DNA of 64,000 nucleotides from Bradyrhizobium macuxiense (GCF_007993935.1 NZ_VITY01000004.1:1-64000), one strand, 5' to 3'. Counted from the first letter of the stretch, positions 1 to 9,212 are shown. The notes: generated by a model not told the origin, from the sequence alone. Program-made: numbers and translations.

Positions 1-1
1 T

Positions 2-82
2 GCCGTCGCTCGAAAGCTGCTCACCATCCTCAACGCGATGATGCGCGACCGAAAACCCTATCGGGCGGCTCCTTCAACATAA
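2..82 (+). mobile_element. C-terminal end of a transposase (IS110-like), cut by window edge
   Basis: An open frame runs in from the left edge and stops with TAA at 80-82. Its last 26 residues include RKLLTILNAMMRDRKPYR, which resembles the C-terminus of IS110/IS116-type transposases. Only this tail is visible, so family and intactness cannot be settled. No terminal inverted repeat is recognisable, which fits IS110 elements, as they usually lack one. Confidence 0.5.
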
Positions 83-97
83 CAGTTGCCGGCTCCC

Positions 98-113
98 GTG
101 CGCAATTGCGCAC
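98..113. repeat. Perfect 16-bp palindrome after the transposase
   Basis: GTGCGCAATTGCGCAC is a perfect palindrome lying 16 bp beyond the transposase stop and 17 bp beyond the end of the next gene, which points left toward it. It could be part of the element's end, a protein-binding site or a simple transcript-end hairpin. The sequence does not decide between these. Confidence 0.45.
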
Positions 114-129
114 TAGGCCGGGACGACGG

Positions 130-915
130 CTAGCTTCCGCTGAACGAATTATACCCCTGGTCTTCCCAGTAGCCGCCCTTGTAGTCGTTCGTGACTTCCA
201 TCGAGAGCACGTATTTCGGGTTCTTGAAGCCGAGCTTGGTCGGCACCCTGATCTTCATTGGAAAACCGTAGGCGCGCGGCAGGATCTCGTCGCCGAATTT
301 GAACGTCATCTGGGTCTGCGGGTGCAGCGCGGTGCGCATGTCCAGAGGTGAATTGTAGCCGTCCTTGTCGGCGCACTGGAACCAGACATACTTCGCGCGG
401 GTATCCGCACCGACCAGCTTGAGGAAATCGCGTAAGGGCGTGCCGGTCCAGCTGCCGATCGCGCTCCAGCCCTCGACGCAGATGTGGCGCGTCACCTGCT
501 TGACCTGCGGCAGCTTGTACAATTCGTCGAGCGTCCACGACTTCTTGTTGTCGACCAGCCCGCGCACCTCGAGCTTCCAGTCCGCGCCCGCGATCTCGGG
601 CGCATCGTCGAGATCGTAATAGGCATTGAACGGGAACGGCTTGGTGATCATGCTCTCGGGGAAGGTCGGCGCCAGCGCATCCGGATTGAACATCCAGGCC
701 TGCACCGCGTCGTTGAACTTCGAGACCTTCTTCAGCAATTCCTCCGCCGACGACGAATCGACCACGTCGCAGCCGGTGAGCAGCGTCAGCGCGCCGAGGC
801 TGGTGCCGGCCGTGATGAAGCGGCGGCGCGTCAGCTCCGGCATCGTCTTCACCGCATCGCGCACGAGCAGCTTCTTGTCGACACCGGGGATCAGGAGTTT
901 GCGGAGACGACCCAT
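130..915 (-). CDS. Tat-exported molybdopterin-dependent oxidoreductase (sulfite oxidase/MsrP-like fold)
   Basis: This 261-residue protein of the sulfite-oxidase-type molybdopterin family carries a twin-arginine motif (RRRFI, residues 30-34) followed by a lipobox-like LLTGC ending at Cys49, so it is probably exported folded and perhaps lipid-anchored. The likely molybdenum ligand is Cys146 in RHICVEGWS. The ATG at 915 is chosen because GAGGGAGGG lies just upstream; a longer open frame to 1095 only overlaps the next gene. The membrane cytochrome gene at 927-1559 lies 11 bp upstream on the same strand and presumably supplies or accepts electrons. The substrate is unknown. Confidence 0.85.
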   Translation of the reverse strand: MGRLRKLLIPGVDKKLLVRDAVKTMPELTRRRFITAGTSLGALTLLTGCDVVDSSSAEELLKKVSKFNDAVQAWMFNPDALAPTFPESMITKPFPFNAYYDLDDAPEIAGADWKLEVRGLVDNKKSWTLDELYKLPQVKQVTRHICVEGWSAIGSWTGTPLRDFLKLVGADTRAKYVWFQCADKDGYNSPLDMRTALHPQTQMTFKFGDEILPRAYGFPMKIRVPTKLGFKNPKYVLSMEVTNDYKGGYWEDQGYNSFSGS

Positions 916-926
916 GATACCCTCCC

Positions 927-1559
927 TCAACGCCCGATGAGCATCGCGCGCAGGCTCTTCGGCACCAGCAGCGCGAGCGCGACATGGATCACCAGGAAGG
1001 CGACGATCAGCGCCATGCAGGTGAAGTGAACATAGCGGGCAATGTCGTAGCCGCCGAACAGCGCCACCAGCCAATGCAGCTGCACCGGCTTCCACATCGA
1101 CAGGCCTGACAGCACGATGACGATGCCGACGGTGATGATGCCGGCATAAAGCAGCTTCTGCACCGAATTGTACTTGCTGAGATCGTCATGCGACAACTTG
1201 AAGGTCAGCGCCGCCTTGGTGTCGGCAATCACGCCGCTGGGGGTGATCGGCAGCAGCTTCTTGCGGAAGCGGCCGGTCGCGAAACCCAGGGCCAGATAGA
1301 CCAGGCCGTTGACCATCAAAAGCCACATCGCGGCGAAGTGCCAGAGCAGCGCACCGCCGAGCCAGCCACCGAGCGTGATGCTCCGGGAGAAGGTGAAACT
1401 GAATAGCGGCGAGGCGTTGTAGATCTGCCAGCCGGACATGATCATCAGGATCATCGCGAAGGCGTTGGTCCAGTGCACGATCCGCACCCACACCGGCTGG
1501 ATCGCCTTCGCCGGGGTTGCGGTCTCTGCCTGGTGGTCGCTGACGGCAAGGCTCGTCAT
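927..1559 (-). CDS. Membrane cytochrome b (b561/thiosulfate-reductase-like)
   Basis: This 210-residue integral membrane protein has about four hydrophobic segments. Histidines suited to ligating haem b occur in the contexts VRIVHWTNAF near the N-terminus, LWHFAAMW, and VHFTCMALIVAFLVIHVAL near the C-terminus. It belongs to the cytochrome b561 / Ni-hydrogenase-type b family. It is the upstream partner of the molybdopterin oxidoreductase (11-bp spacing). The two likely form a quinone-linked periplasmic redox couple, which is inferred from their pairing. Confidence 0.85.
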   Translation of the reverse strand: MTSLAVSDHQAETATPAKAIQPVWVRIVHWTNAFAMILMIMSGWQIYNASPLFSFTFSRSITLGGWLGGALLWHFAAMWLLMVNGLVYLALGFATGRFRKKLLPITPSGVIADTKAALTFKLSHDDLSKYNSVQKLLYAGIITVGIVIVLSGLSMWKPVQLHWLVALFGGYDIARYVHFTCMALIVAFLVIHVALALLVPKSLRAMLIGR

Positions 1560-1663
1560 GGAAGTTCTCTGCTGGTGGTCGTTACCGGCTTATACGCCGG
1601 GAACCGGCGTTCCGTTACGGGGTGGCGGGCTATCAGTTTGATATAGGCCGCTTCATGTGGTCA

Positions 1664-1697
1664 CAAAAATGCGAGCCGGGGCGAGGCTCCGGCTCGC
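1664..1697 (-). terminator. Rho-independent terminator after the fasciclin gene
   Basis: Read on the minus strand, a 9-bp stem GCGAGCCGG / CCGGCTCGC with a 9-base loop is followed by ATTTTTG. It begins 44 bp past the stop codon of the fasciclin gene, in the right orientation to end its transcript before the cytochrome gene. Confidence 0.75.
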
Positions 1698-1740
1698 TGT
1701 TTCGTCGGACCGGCCAGGGACTAAACCGGGCGGCCAGGTG

Positions 1741-2295
1741 TTACGACGCCGGCATCAGCACGGTGTCGACCACATGGATGACGCCGTTCGACTGGTTGAC
1801 GTTGGAGATCGTCACCATCGAGGTGCCGCCCTTGGCATCGACGATCCAGACCTTGCCGTCCTGCCGCTTCACGGTCAGCTCCTCGCCCTCGGCGGTCTTC
1901 AGCATCTTGCCGTCGGTGAGGTCGGAGGCCTCGAGCTTGCCGGGCACCACATGGTAGGTGAGGATCTTGGTCAGCGTCGCCTTGTTCTCGGGCTTGACGA
2001 GACTGTCGACGGTTCCGGCCGGCAGCTTGCCGAACGCGGCGTTGGTCGGCGCGAACACCGTGAACGGGCCCTTGCCTTCCAGCGTGCCGACCAGGCCCGC
2101 GGCCTTCACCGCTGCGACGAGCGTGGTGTGGTCCTTCGAATTGACGGCGTTCTGGATGATGTTCTTGGACGGGAACATCGCGGCGCCGCCGACCATCACG
2201 GTCTTTTCCTCGGCGCGAACCGGCGCGATGACGGTGGCAGTGATCGCGAGCGCGCTGAAGGCGGCGGCAGCGAGATAGGCAATACGCTTCGACAT
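1741..2295 (-). CDS. Secreted fasciclin (FAS1) domain protein
   Basis: This 184-residue protein opens with a signal peptide (hydrophobic stretch at residues 5-22, cleavage probably after VRAEE). A single FAS1 domain follows, recognisable from TVFAPTNAAFGKLP, ILTYHVVPGKL and NGVIHVVDTVLMP. The ATG at 2295 is preceded by GGGAG; frame upstream of it has no support. FAS1 proteins are extracellular adhesion or matrix proteins, and the exact role here is unknown. A terminator follows at 1664-1697. Confidence 0.9.
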   Translation of the reverse strand: MSKRIAYLAAAAFSALAITATVIAPVRAEEKTVMVGGAAMFPSKNIIQNAVNSKDHTTLVAAVKAAGLVGTLEGKGPFTVFAPTNAAFGKLPAGTVDSLVKPENKATLTKILTYHVVPGKLEASDLTDGKMLKTAEGEELTVKRQDGKVWIVDAKGGTSMVTISNVNQSNGVIHVVDTVLMPAS

Positions 2296-2623
2296 GATTT
2301 CGTCTCCCGATGGGTAATCTGGCCGGCGCGTCTCCGCCGGCGATGAAGGGGCAACAACGGCGCGGGTTGGTTGATGAATGCGCCGTCGTTGAGCTGAGCT
2401 ACGCGAGGTTTTCCGGGCGGTTTCCGGAAATAATTCTTTGTGATTCCTGAAACCGGCTGCGCCGTGCTTCGTACACGCGCTCGTCGCACGACCTGCGCGC
2501 CATTCCATTCAGCGGAATGGACGCGTGCGCTGCCGCGAGCAATTTGCTTGCCGCCATTGTTCGATTGGTTCAGCCTGAGATTGCGGCGCAGCTTCGCCGC
2601 CGGCGGTCGTGGGGATCCCAGTC
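2296..2623. other. Divergent intergenic region between fasciclin and MFS genes
   Basis: There is no convincing gene in these 328 bp. They should hold both divergent promoters. The one structure seen is a 7-bp inverted repeat CCATTCC / GGAATGG (2500-2520) about 100 bp upstream of the MFS gene, a possible operator. Confidence 0.4.
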
Positions 2624-4024
2624 ATGAGCAGCATTACGGCGGATGGGCGCGCCGCGCCTATGGTGAACGATGCCGATAGCGACGTCGGCCCGCTCGAACA
2701 GAAACACCTGCAATACGCCAACTACCGCGCCGTCGCCGGCAGCACCGAGCTCACGAAGACCCATTGGCACATCGCCACCGCCAACGCGCTCGGCTGGGGC
2801 TTCGACGGCATGGATGGCGTGATCTTCGCGCTGATCTCGCCGATGGTGATCAAGGACTTTGCGCTGAGCTTGCCGGAGTATCGCTCCGGCATGCAGATCG
2901 CGCTGTTCGTCGGCATCGCCGGGCTCTATTTCTGGCCGTGGCTCGCCGACCGCTACGGCCGCCGCACGCTGCTCGCGGTCAACATCGCACTGTTCTCGCT
3001 GTTGATGCCGGTGGCGGCGCTGTCGCCGACATTCGCGGTGTTCGTGATCGCGCGCTCGCTGCTGTTCTTCGCGCTCAACGGCGAATGGTCGCTCGGCTCG
3101 ATGCTGGTGGCGGAGACCTGGCCGGCGCGCTTGCGCGGCCGCGTCATCAGCATCACGCGCTCGGCGTGGTGCCTCGGCGCGACGCTCGCCGGTGCGATCA
3201 CCGGCCTCGTCGCCGCCAATTTCGGCTGGCGCATCGCCGTGATGGTCCCCGGCGCGATCGCGCTGCTCGCGATCTATATCCGCTCCACCTGTCCGGAATC
3301 GCCCTATTGGGTGCGCGCGCAGGACCGAAAGCGGCGCATCTCGGAGACGCTGGCGCGCGGCGGCACGGTCAGCGACGACGACCGCAACTGGTTCACCAAG
3401 GCCAAGTCGGTCGGCATCAGCCAGGTGTTCATGCCCGACGTGCTGCCGTCGACATTGGTCGCATTGTTCGTTGCCTGCGCCTCGACCTGCATCTACGGCA
3501 CGGTCGGCGCCTGGATGCCGCTGTATCTGTCGACCGAGAAGCATTGGTCGACCGCCGAATACAGCCTGTTCTACGTATTCTACGGCCTGTGCGGCTTCCT
3601 CGGCTTGTGCGTGGTCGGCTGGCTGATCGACAAGATCGGCCGCCGCCGCACCTTCATCATCACCCTGATCGAGGGTGCGATCTTCATGACGCTCTGGGTC
3701 TATTCCGAGGACCGCGTCCTGCTGTGGACGTTTGGTCTCGCGTGGTGTCTCGGCTTTCTCGGCTTCTGGGGCCCGAGCACGACGCTCACTGCGGAAATCT
3801 TCCCGACCCGGATCCGCGGCGCTGCCAACGGCGTGGTCTGGGCGATCGCCTATTTCGTCGGCTTCGTGCTGTTTCCCTTTGTCTCGATCGCACTCCAGCA
3901 GCACACCGGCTCGTTCGCGCTGGCGTTCCTCTGCATCCCCGTGCTGATGATCGCGATGGCGATCGGCGTGTTCCTGTTCGTGCCGGAGCATACCGGCAAG
4001 GAGCTGAATGAGATCAGCGAGTGA
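2624..4024 (+). CDS. MFS transporter, sugar/aromatic-acid proton symporter type
   Basis: This 466-residue protein has about 12 hydrophobic segments. It carries the MFS signature loops WLADRYGRRTLL after TM2 and WLIDKIGRRRTF in the equivalent place in the second half, and FPTRIRGAANG near TM10-11. The ATG at 2624 is preferred over an in-frame GTG at 2609 because a GGGG stretch lies just before it. The family moves organic acids, sugars or aromatic acids across the inner membrane. The substrate cannot be told from the sequence, and no catabolic genes adjoin it. Confidence 0.85.
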   Translation: MSSITADGRAAPMVNDADSDVGPLEQKHLQYANYRAVAGSTELTKTHWHIATANALGWGFDGMDGVIFALISPMVIKDFALSLPEYRSGMQIALFVGIAGLYFWPWLADRYGRRTLLAVNIALFSLLMPVAALSPTFAVFVIARSLLFFALNGEWSLGSMLVAETWPARLRGRVISITRSAWCLGATLAGAITGLVAANFGWRIAVMVPGAIALLAIYIRSTCPESPYWVRAQDRKRRISETLARGGTVSDDDRNWFTKAKSVGISQVFMPDVLPSTLVALFVACASTCIYGTVGAWMPLYLSTEKHWSTAEYSLFYVFYGLCGFLGLCVVGWLIDKIGRRRTFIITLIEGAIFMTLWVYSEDRVLLWTFGLAWCLGFLGFWGPSTTLTAEIFPTRIRGAANGVVWAIAYFVGFVLFPFVSIALQQHTGSFALAFLCIPVLMIAMAIGVFLFVPEHTGKELNEISE

Positions 4025-4048
4025 GGTCGATCGCAAAAGCCTCCACAC

Positions 4049-4180
4049 CGTCGTCCCGGCCAAGCGAAGCGCGAGCCAGGACCCATAACTACGGATGGTC
4101 GTTTTGCGAAGGCTGTGGTTCCAACCTTTGCTAACAACCAATATTAGTGGTTATGGGTCCCTGCGTTCGCAGGGACGACC
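4049..4180. repeat. Dispersed palindromic element (CGTCGTCCCGGC...GGGACGAC type)
   Basis: Imperfect inverted arms begin with CGTCGTCCCGGCCAAGCGAAG and close with GGTTATGGGTCCC...CAGGGACGAC, each carrying the ACCCATAA / TTATGGGT block. The same family recurs at 20427-20548. It sits between convergent genes. Confidence 0.7.
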
Positions 4181-4197
4181 GGTTGTGGGAGCTCGGC

Positions 4198-4959
4198 CTA
4201 ATCCCGGTTCGCCGGCGTCTGGATAAACCCGCGGTTATGCGTCGGGCTGATCAGAATCTCGTTCATGCAGACCCGCGCCGGCATGCTGGCGACGAAGGCG
4301 ATGGTGCGGCCGCAATCTTCGGGCTGCAGCATCTTGGCCTGCTCGAGCTCGCTCGGCACCACCGGCCGCTGCTTCAGGATCGGGGTAGCGACCTCGCCCG
4401 GCGACAGGCAGCAGGCGCGCAGGCCGTTGATGCATTCGTCCATGTTGAAGGAATGGGTCAGCGCCAGCACCGCGTGCTTGGTCGTGGTGTAGGCCGGGCC
4501 CGGCATCTTCGAAACGTGACGGCCGGCCCAGGAGGCGACGTTGATGATGCAGCCGTCCTGCTGCTTGCGCATGGTCGGCAGCACCGCGCGCATGCAATAG
4601 AGCACGCCGTTGAGGTTGACCTCGACCAGCTTGTCCCAGCCTTCCAGTTCCATATCGGCCCAGCTGCGCTTCGGCACGTTGATGCCGGCGCTGTTGACCA
4701 GGAGGTCGATACGGCCGTGTTTGGCGACGATCGCCTCGGCCGCCTTGTTGACGTCGGCCTTGTTGCTGACGTCGAGCGGGATCGCCTCGGCCTTGCCGCC
4801 CTTTTTCGTGATGTTGGCCACCACGCGGTCGAGCTCTTCCTTGCGGCGGCCGGAAACCACCACCGTCCAGCCGTCCGCAGCCAGGAATTCCGCTCCGGAT
4901 TCACCGATTCCCGTTCCACCGCCGGTGACCCAGGCCACGCGTTTCCCATTATTTGTCAT
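4198..4959 (-). CDS. SDR family NAD(P)-dependent oxidoreductase
   Basis: This 253-residue classical short-chain dehydrogenase has the cofactor motif TGGGTGIGE (residues 12-20), NSAG (89-92), catalytic Ser143, Tyr157 and Lys161 (YTTTK). The ATG at 4959 was chosen because the family normally begins just before the TGxxxGxG loop. It is divergent from the malonyl-CoA synthetase gene with 88 bp between starts, so the promoters may be shared or co-controlled. The substrate is unknown. Confidence 0.88.
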   Translation of the reverse strand: MTNNGKRVAWVTGGGTGIGESGAEFLAADGWTVVVSGRRKEELDRVVANITKKGGKAEAIPLDVSNKADVNKAAEAIVAKHGRIDLLVNSAGINVPKRSWADMELEGWDKLVEVNLNGVLYCMRAVLPTMRKQQDGCIINVASWAGRHVSKMPGPAYTTTKHAVLALTHSFNMDECINGLRACCLSPGEVATPILKQRPVVPSELEQAKMLQPEDCGRTIAFVASMPARVCMNEILISPTHNRGFIQTPANRD

Positions 4960-5047
4960 GCAAACTGTCTCCGTTGCTTTCCGAAGGGCGTTTTTGCTAA
5001 TCCAGCCAGACCTTTCCGGCTCTTTTTCGCCCTTCGGGGGATGTTGC

Positions 5048-6574
5048 ATGAACACGACCACCAACGCCAATCTGTTTTCCCGCCTGTTCGACGGCCTCGA
5101 CGATCCCAATCGGCTCGCGATCGAGCAGCTCGACGGCAGCCGCATCTCCTATGGCGATCTGATCGCGCGCGCGGGCCAGATGGCGAATGTGCTGGTTGAG
5201 CGCGGCGTCAAGCCGGGCGACCGCGTCGCGGCGCAGACCGAGAAATCGGTCTCGGCCCTGGTGCTCTATCTCGCGACCGTGCGCGCCGGCGGCGTCTATC
5301 TGCCGCTCAACACCGCCTATACGCTGAACGAGCTCGAATATTTCATCTCAGACGCCGAGCCGGCGCTGGTGGTCTGCGATCCCGCCAAGCTTGATGGCAT
5401 CAAGGCGATCGCCGCCAAGGTGGGCGCCAAGGTCGAGACGCTCGATTCCAGCGGCAAGGGCTCGCTGACCGAGGCCGCCGACAAGGCACTGACGGAATTC
5501 GCCACCGTGCCGCGGGCAAACAACGATCTCGCCGCGATCCTCTACACCTCGGGCACCACCGGCCGCTCCAAGGGCGCGATGCTGTCGCACGACAATCTGG
5601 CGTCGAACTCGTATTCGCTGGTCGACTACTGGCGCTTCACCGACAAGGACGTGCTGATCCACGCGCTGCCGATCTATCACACCCACGGCCTGTTCGTGGC
5701 GAGCAACGTGACGCTGTTTGCGCGCGCCTCGATGATCTTCCTGCCGAAGTTCGATCCGGACGCGATCCTCAAGCTGATGGCCCGCGCCACCGTGATGATG
5801 GGCGTGCCGACCTTCTACACCCGCCTGCTGCAGAACCCCGGCCTGAACAAGGACGCCACCAGGCACATGCGGCTGTTCATCTCGGGCTCAGCGCCGCTGC
5901 TCGCCGACACCCATCGCGAATGGTCCGCGCGCACCGGCCACGCCGTGCTCGAGCGCTACGGCATGACCGAGACCAACATGAACACCTCGAACCCCTATGA
6001 CGGCGATCGCGTGCCCGGCGCCGTCGGTTTCGCGCTGCCCGGCGTCACGGTGCGGGTCACCGATCCCGAAACCGGCAAGGAGCTCGCGCGCGAGACCATC
6101 GGCATGATCGAGGTCAAGGGCCCGAACGTGTTTCAGGGCTACTGGCGGATGCCGGAGAAGACCAAGTCCGAATTCCGCGGCGACGGCTTCTTCATCACCG
6201 GCGACCTCGGCAAGATCGACGGCAAGGGCTACGTCCACATCCTCGGCCGCGGCAAGGATCTCGTGATCTCGGGCGGCTTCAACGTCTATCCGAAGGAGAT
6301 CGAGAGCGAGATCGACGCCATGCCCGGCGTGATCGAGTCGGCCGTGATCGGCGTGCCGCATGCCGATTTCGGCGAGGGCGTCACCGCCGTGCTGGTCTGC
6401 AGCAAGGGCGCCGACATCAGCGAGGCCTCGGTGCTGAAGGCGCTCGACGGACGGCTGGCCAAATTCAAGATGCCCAAGCGCGTCTTCGTGGTCGACGAAT
6501 TGCCGCGCAACGCGATGGGCAAGGTGCAGAAGAACATTCTGCGGGATACGTATAAGGATATTTATTCGAAGTAA
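5048..6574 (+). CDS. matB: Malonyl-CoA synthetase (AMP-forming)
   Basis: This 508-residue member of the adenylate-forming superfamily matches the length of MatB. It has the P-loop-like YTSGTTGRSKGAM (about residues 166-178), the A5-type ERYGMTE, the GDLGKID motif, and the C-terminal catalytic lysine region NAMGKVQKN. MatB activates malonate to malonyl-CoA in the cytoplasm. The MatB assignment over other acyl-CoA synthetases rests on overall resemblance. Its 3' end (coding DTYKDIYSK) is followed by a palindromic repeat, and a near copy of the same 19 bp reappears after the repeat. Confidence 0.82.
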   Translation: MNTTTNANLFSRLFDGLDDPNRLAIEQLDGSRISYGDLIARAGQMANVLVERGVKPGDRVAAQTEKSVSALVLYLATVRAGGVYLPLNTAYTLNELEYFISDAEPALVVCDPAKLDGIKAIAAKVGAKVETLDSSGKGSLTEAADKALTEFATVPRANNDLAAILYTSGTTGRSKGAMLSHDNLASNSYSLVDYWRFTDKDVLIHALPIYHTHGLFVASNVTLFARASMIFLPKFDPDAILKLMARATVMMGVPTFYTRLLQNPGLNKDATRHMRLFISGSAPLLADTHREWSARTGHAVLERYGMTETNMNTSNPYDGDRVPGAVGFALPGVTVRVTDPETGKELARETIGMIEVKGPNVFQGYWRMPEKTKSEFRGDGFFITGDLGKIDGKGYVHILGRGKDLVISGGFNVYPKEIESEIDAMPGVIESAVIGVPHADFGEGVTAVLVCSKGADISEASVLKALDGRLAKFKMPKRVFVVDELPRNAMGKVQKNILRDTYKDIYSK

Positions 6575-6582
6575 TTCCGCTT

Positions 6583-6669
6583 CGTAGCCCGGATGGAGCG
6601 AAGCGAAATCCGGGAGCGGTCTATCGTCTGCAAGAGTCCCGGATTGCGCTTCGCTCCATCCGGGCTACG
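6583..6669. repeat. Palindromic repeat CGTAGCCCGGAT...ATCCGGGCTACG
   Basis: Long inverted arms (CGTAGCCCGGATGGAGCGAA and its complement) surround a short centre. The same family occurs at 37349-37439. It lies immediately downstream of matB and is flanked by a 19-bp direct duplication of the end of matB (6545-6563 and 6671-6689, one mismatch). Confidence 0.85.
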
Positions 6670-6716
6670 CGATACCTATAAGGATATTTGCAAGGTGTAG
6701 TCAGGAGGCCTTTGGC

Positions 6717-7223
6717 ATGGATCGAGAGCGGGCGGCCGAACTGAAGAAACATCTCCTGAAAGTGAGCCGGGCACTCGATCGTACGGTCATCGCCACGAAC
6801 GGAATCGACAAGGTCGACCGCGACGCCTTGTTGGAGCATCTGACCAAGGCCTGCCAAATCGTCTACGAGAAACAATTCGACATCTATGCCGAGCATCCAG
6901 AGCTGGCGCCGCGCCCCAAGCCCCCACGGATCAGCAGCACGCTCACCTGGGATGAGGTTTCGCCAAGCCTGTCCGTATCGGTCACCAAACTCGACCAGAT
7001 CATCTTCTCTGTCATGGAGCCACAATGGCGGAATATGATGTTGATTGTAGGCACGGCATTTGTGGAGTGCGCGGACATCGGGCTAGCGATCAGCGACGAG
7101 ACGATTGCCGCCCGGATTCAGGCATTGGCAAGTGCGGGCCACTTTGAGAGCCAAGGCGACCTGCGGTACTGGGGCAACAGCATGATCCGCCTGAAGGCCT
7201 CGCTTGTAGGCCAGGTGTCGTAG
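6717..7223 (+). CDS. Uncharacterised protein with DUF3658-like C-terminus
   Basis: This 168-residue soluble protein has no signal peptide. The N-terminal half is charged and helical. The C-terminal part (IAARIQALASAGHFESQGDL ending in MIRL) resembles the DUF3658 pattern of a short helix pair ending in VRL. GGAGG lies a few bases before the ATG. No function is known, and it stands alone between a repeat and the convergent TSUP gene. Confidence 0.7.
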   Translation: MDRERAAELKKHLLKVSRALDRTVIATNGIDKVDRDALLEHLTKACQIVYEKQFDIYAEHPELAPRPKPPRISSTLTWDEVSPSLSVSVTKLDQIIFSVMEPQWRNMMLIVGTAFVECADIGLAISDETIAARIQALASAGHFESQGDLRYWGNSMIRLKASLVGQVS

Positions 7224-7232
7224 CCCTCTCGA

Positions 7233-8093
7233 CTAGTGCCCTCCGACGAGGCTGATCACGAACCGTCCTCCGACGATGAAGAGATAGGCCCCGAACGCCA
7301 CCTCCAGCGCGCGCTTCGACAGCGCGTGCGCGACCTTCACGCCGAGCGGCGCGGTGACGAGCGTGGTCGGCATCACCAAGAGCGCGCCGATCAGCGAGAC
7401 ATAGCCGAGTGCGAACGGCAATTGCAGCGCGGCGACGTCGGGAAAGCGCGCGGCGGCGGGCCAGCCGGCATAGACGTAACCCAGCGCGCCGGGGATCGAG
7501 ATCAACACCGCGAGCGCAGACGAGGTCGCGACCGCCTGATGGATCGGCCGGCCGTAGAAGGTCATCAGCAGATTGGCGAACAGGCCGCCGCCGATGCCCA
7601 TCAGCGTCGACAGCAAGCCGACGAAGAAGCCGTAGACGCGCATCAGAAAACCCTTCGGCACGTCGTCGCCGAACTTCCAGGTCTCGCGCGCCAATAGCAG
7701 CCGCGCCGCCGCCGACCAGGCCACCATCACGAACACGATCTTGAACAGCCGCTCCGGCGCGTAGCGCGCGGTGATACTGCCGGCGGCGACACCGATCACG
7801 ATCGGCAACCACCAGCGGTTCAATATCTCCATGTCGACCGCGCCGCGGCGATAATGGGCGCGGAACGAGCTCAGCGAGGTCGGGATGATGATCGCGAGCG
7901 AGGTGCCGATGCACAGCGGCATCCGCACCTCGAGCGGCACGCCGGCAAGGCGAAAGCATTCGTAGAACACCGGCACCAGGATCGCGCCGCCGCCAATGCC
8001 GAACAGGCCGGCGAGAAAGCCGGACAGCGCGCCGACCGCGACCAACAGCAGCGCAAGCTCGAGCAATTCCTTGGGGTCCAGGCCGGCCATCAT
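7233..8093 (-). CDS. TSUP-family (TauE/SafE) membrane exporter
   Basis: This 286-residue protein has about eight hydrophobic segments. The TSUP signature GFLAGLFGIGGGAILVP is near residues 25-41, with its second-half counterpart LLSTLMGIGGGLFANLLM. The family exports sulfite, sulfoacetate or other organosulfur anions. It is divergent from the LysR regulator at 8234, which may control it. The substrate is unknown. Confidence 0.88.
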   Translation of the reverse strand: MMAGLDPKELLELALLLVAVGALSGFLAGLFGIGGGAILVPVFYECFRLAGVPLEVRMPLCIGTSLAIIIPTSLSSFRAHYRRGAVDMEILNRWWLPIVIGVAAGSITARYAPERLFKIVFVMVAWSAAARLLLARETWKFGDDVPKGFLMRVYGFFVGLLSTLMGIGGGLFANLLMTFYGRPIHQAVATSSALAVLISIPGALGYVYAGWPAAARFPDVAALQLPFALGYVSLIGALLVMPTTLVTAPLGVKVAHALSKRALEVAFGAYLFIVGGRFVISLVGGH

Positions 8094-8233
8094 GTCCTTC
8101 GTGCAGCGGTTGGCGCCGCATGCAGGTATTGGCGCCGTCGTGAGACTGTTCCCCCGAGCAATAGCCCCTTTTGGGATTCGGGAGTATCTATGCTGTTGAG
8201 CAGGCTCTGTTGCGAAATGCGGAAGGATCGAGC

Positions 8234-9154
8234 TTGGACCAGCTTGCAGCGATGGCAGCCTTTGTCCGCGCGGTCGAGACCGGCAGCCTTTCGGCGGCGG
8301 CGCGGTCGCTGCCGAGCTCGCTGACCTCGGTGAGCCGCCAGATCAGCGCGCTCGAAGAGCATTTCGGCACTCGCCTGCTGCTGCGCACCACGCGCCAACT
8401 CGCGCTGACCGACGACGGCCGGATCCTCTACGAGCGCGCGAAATCGATTCTTGGCGAGGTCAAGGAGATCGAGGCGGCGTTGGCGCGAGACCCGCATCAA
8501 CCGTCGGGCCGGATTCGGCTGAGCTCACCGAGCCTTGTCGGGCGGCTGGTGATCGCACCGATGCTGGTTGAGTTTCTGCGCCGCTATCCGGCAATCTCCG
8601 TCGACTTGCTGTTGATCGACCGCACTGTCGATATGGTCGAGGAGGATATCCATCTCGCTGTCCGCATCGGCCGCTTGCGCGACTCGCAACTCGTCACGCG
8701 CAAGCTCACCGACCTGCAGATGATCGTGTGCGCGGCGCCGGACTATCTGGCGCGGCGCGGCGAACCACGCACGCCGGACGATCTTGCTGATCATGACTGC
8801 CTGGCGTTTTCCGATTCGCCCGGCAGCGCCGCGTGGCGTTTTGCCGACGGCTCGAAGACGGGTCGCAAATTCCGCATATCCGGTCGGCTCTGGATGAATA
8901 GCCTCGACGCGCTGGTTGCTGCGGCGCGGGATGGCGCGGGCATCGTGCGCGTGCCGTCCTGGCAGGTGCAGTCTGATCTTTCGAGCGGCCGCCTGCGACG
9001 GCTGCTGTTGGATCATGAGCCGGCCCCAACGCCACTGCATCTGATGCTTCAGCCATCGCGTCTCGCATCGCCTAAGATCAGGGCATTCGTTGACTATCTG
9101 GTGGAACAATGGGGAAAGATCGACGCCTTCCGGGCTCTATCCGCGCGCCAGTGA
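8234..9154 (+). CDS. LysR-family transcriptional regulator
   Basis: This 306-residue protein has an N-terminal winged HTH (AFVRAVETGSLSAAARSL, then SVSRQISALEEHFGTRLL) and a C-terminal substrate-binding domain. The TTG at 8234 is chosen as start because GGAAGGA sits 6-7 bp upstream and LysR proteins usually begin only a few residues before this helix; an in-frame start at 8171 would add an unlikely extension. It is divergent from the TSUP exporter, the usual arrangement for a LysR protein and its target. Confidence 0.85.
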   Translation: MDQLAAMAAFVRAVETGSLSAAARSLPSSLTSVSRQISALEEHFGTRLLLRTTRQLALTDDGRILYERAKSILGEVKEIEAALARDPHQPSGRIRLSSPSLVGRLVIAPMLVEFLRRYPAISVDLLLIDRTVDMVEEDIHLAVRIGRLRDSQLVTRKLTDLQMIVCAAPDYLARRGEPRTPDDLADHDCLAFSDSPGSAAWRFADGSKTGRKFRISGRLWMNSLDALVAAARDGAGIVRVPSWQVQSDLSSGRLRRLLLDHEPAPTPLHLMLQPSRLASPKIRAFVDYLVEQWGKIDAFRALSARQ

Positions 9155-9212
9155 ATACGCCGGCCGACGTTGCGGATTTGGATTCACTTCTTAGTTCACC
9201 CGACCTTGCATC

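Noticed and set aside
4960..5047. N-terminal extension of malonyl-CoA synthetase from the frame open back to 4610
   Set aside because: The upstream frame is antisense to the SDR gene; the family N-terminus fits the ATG at 5048.
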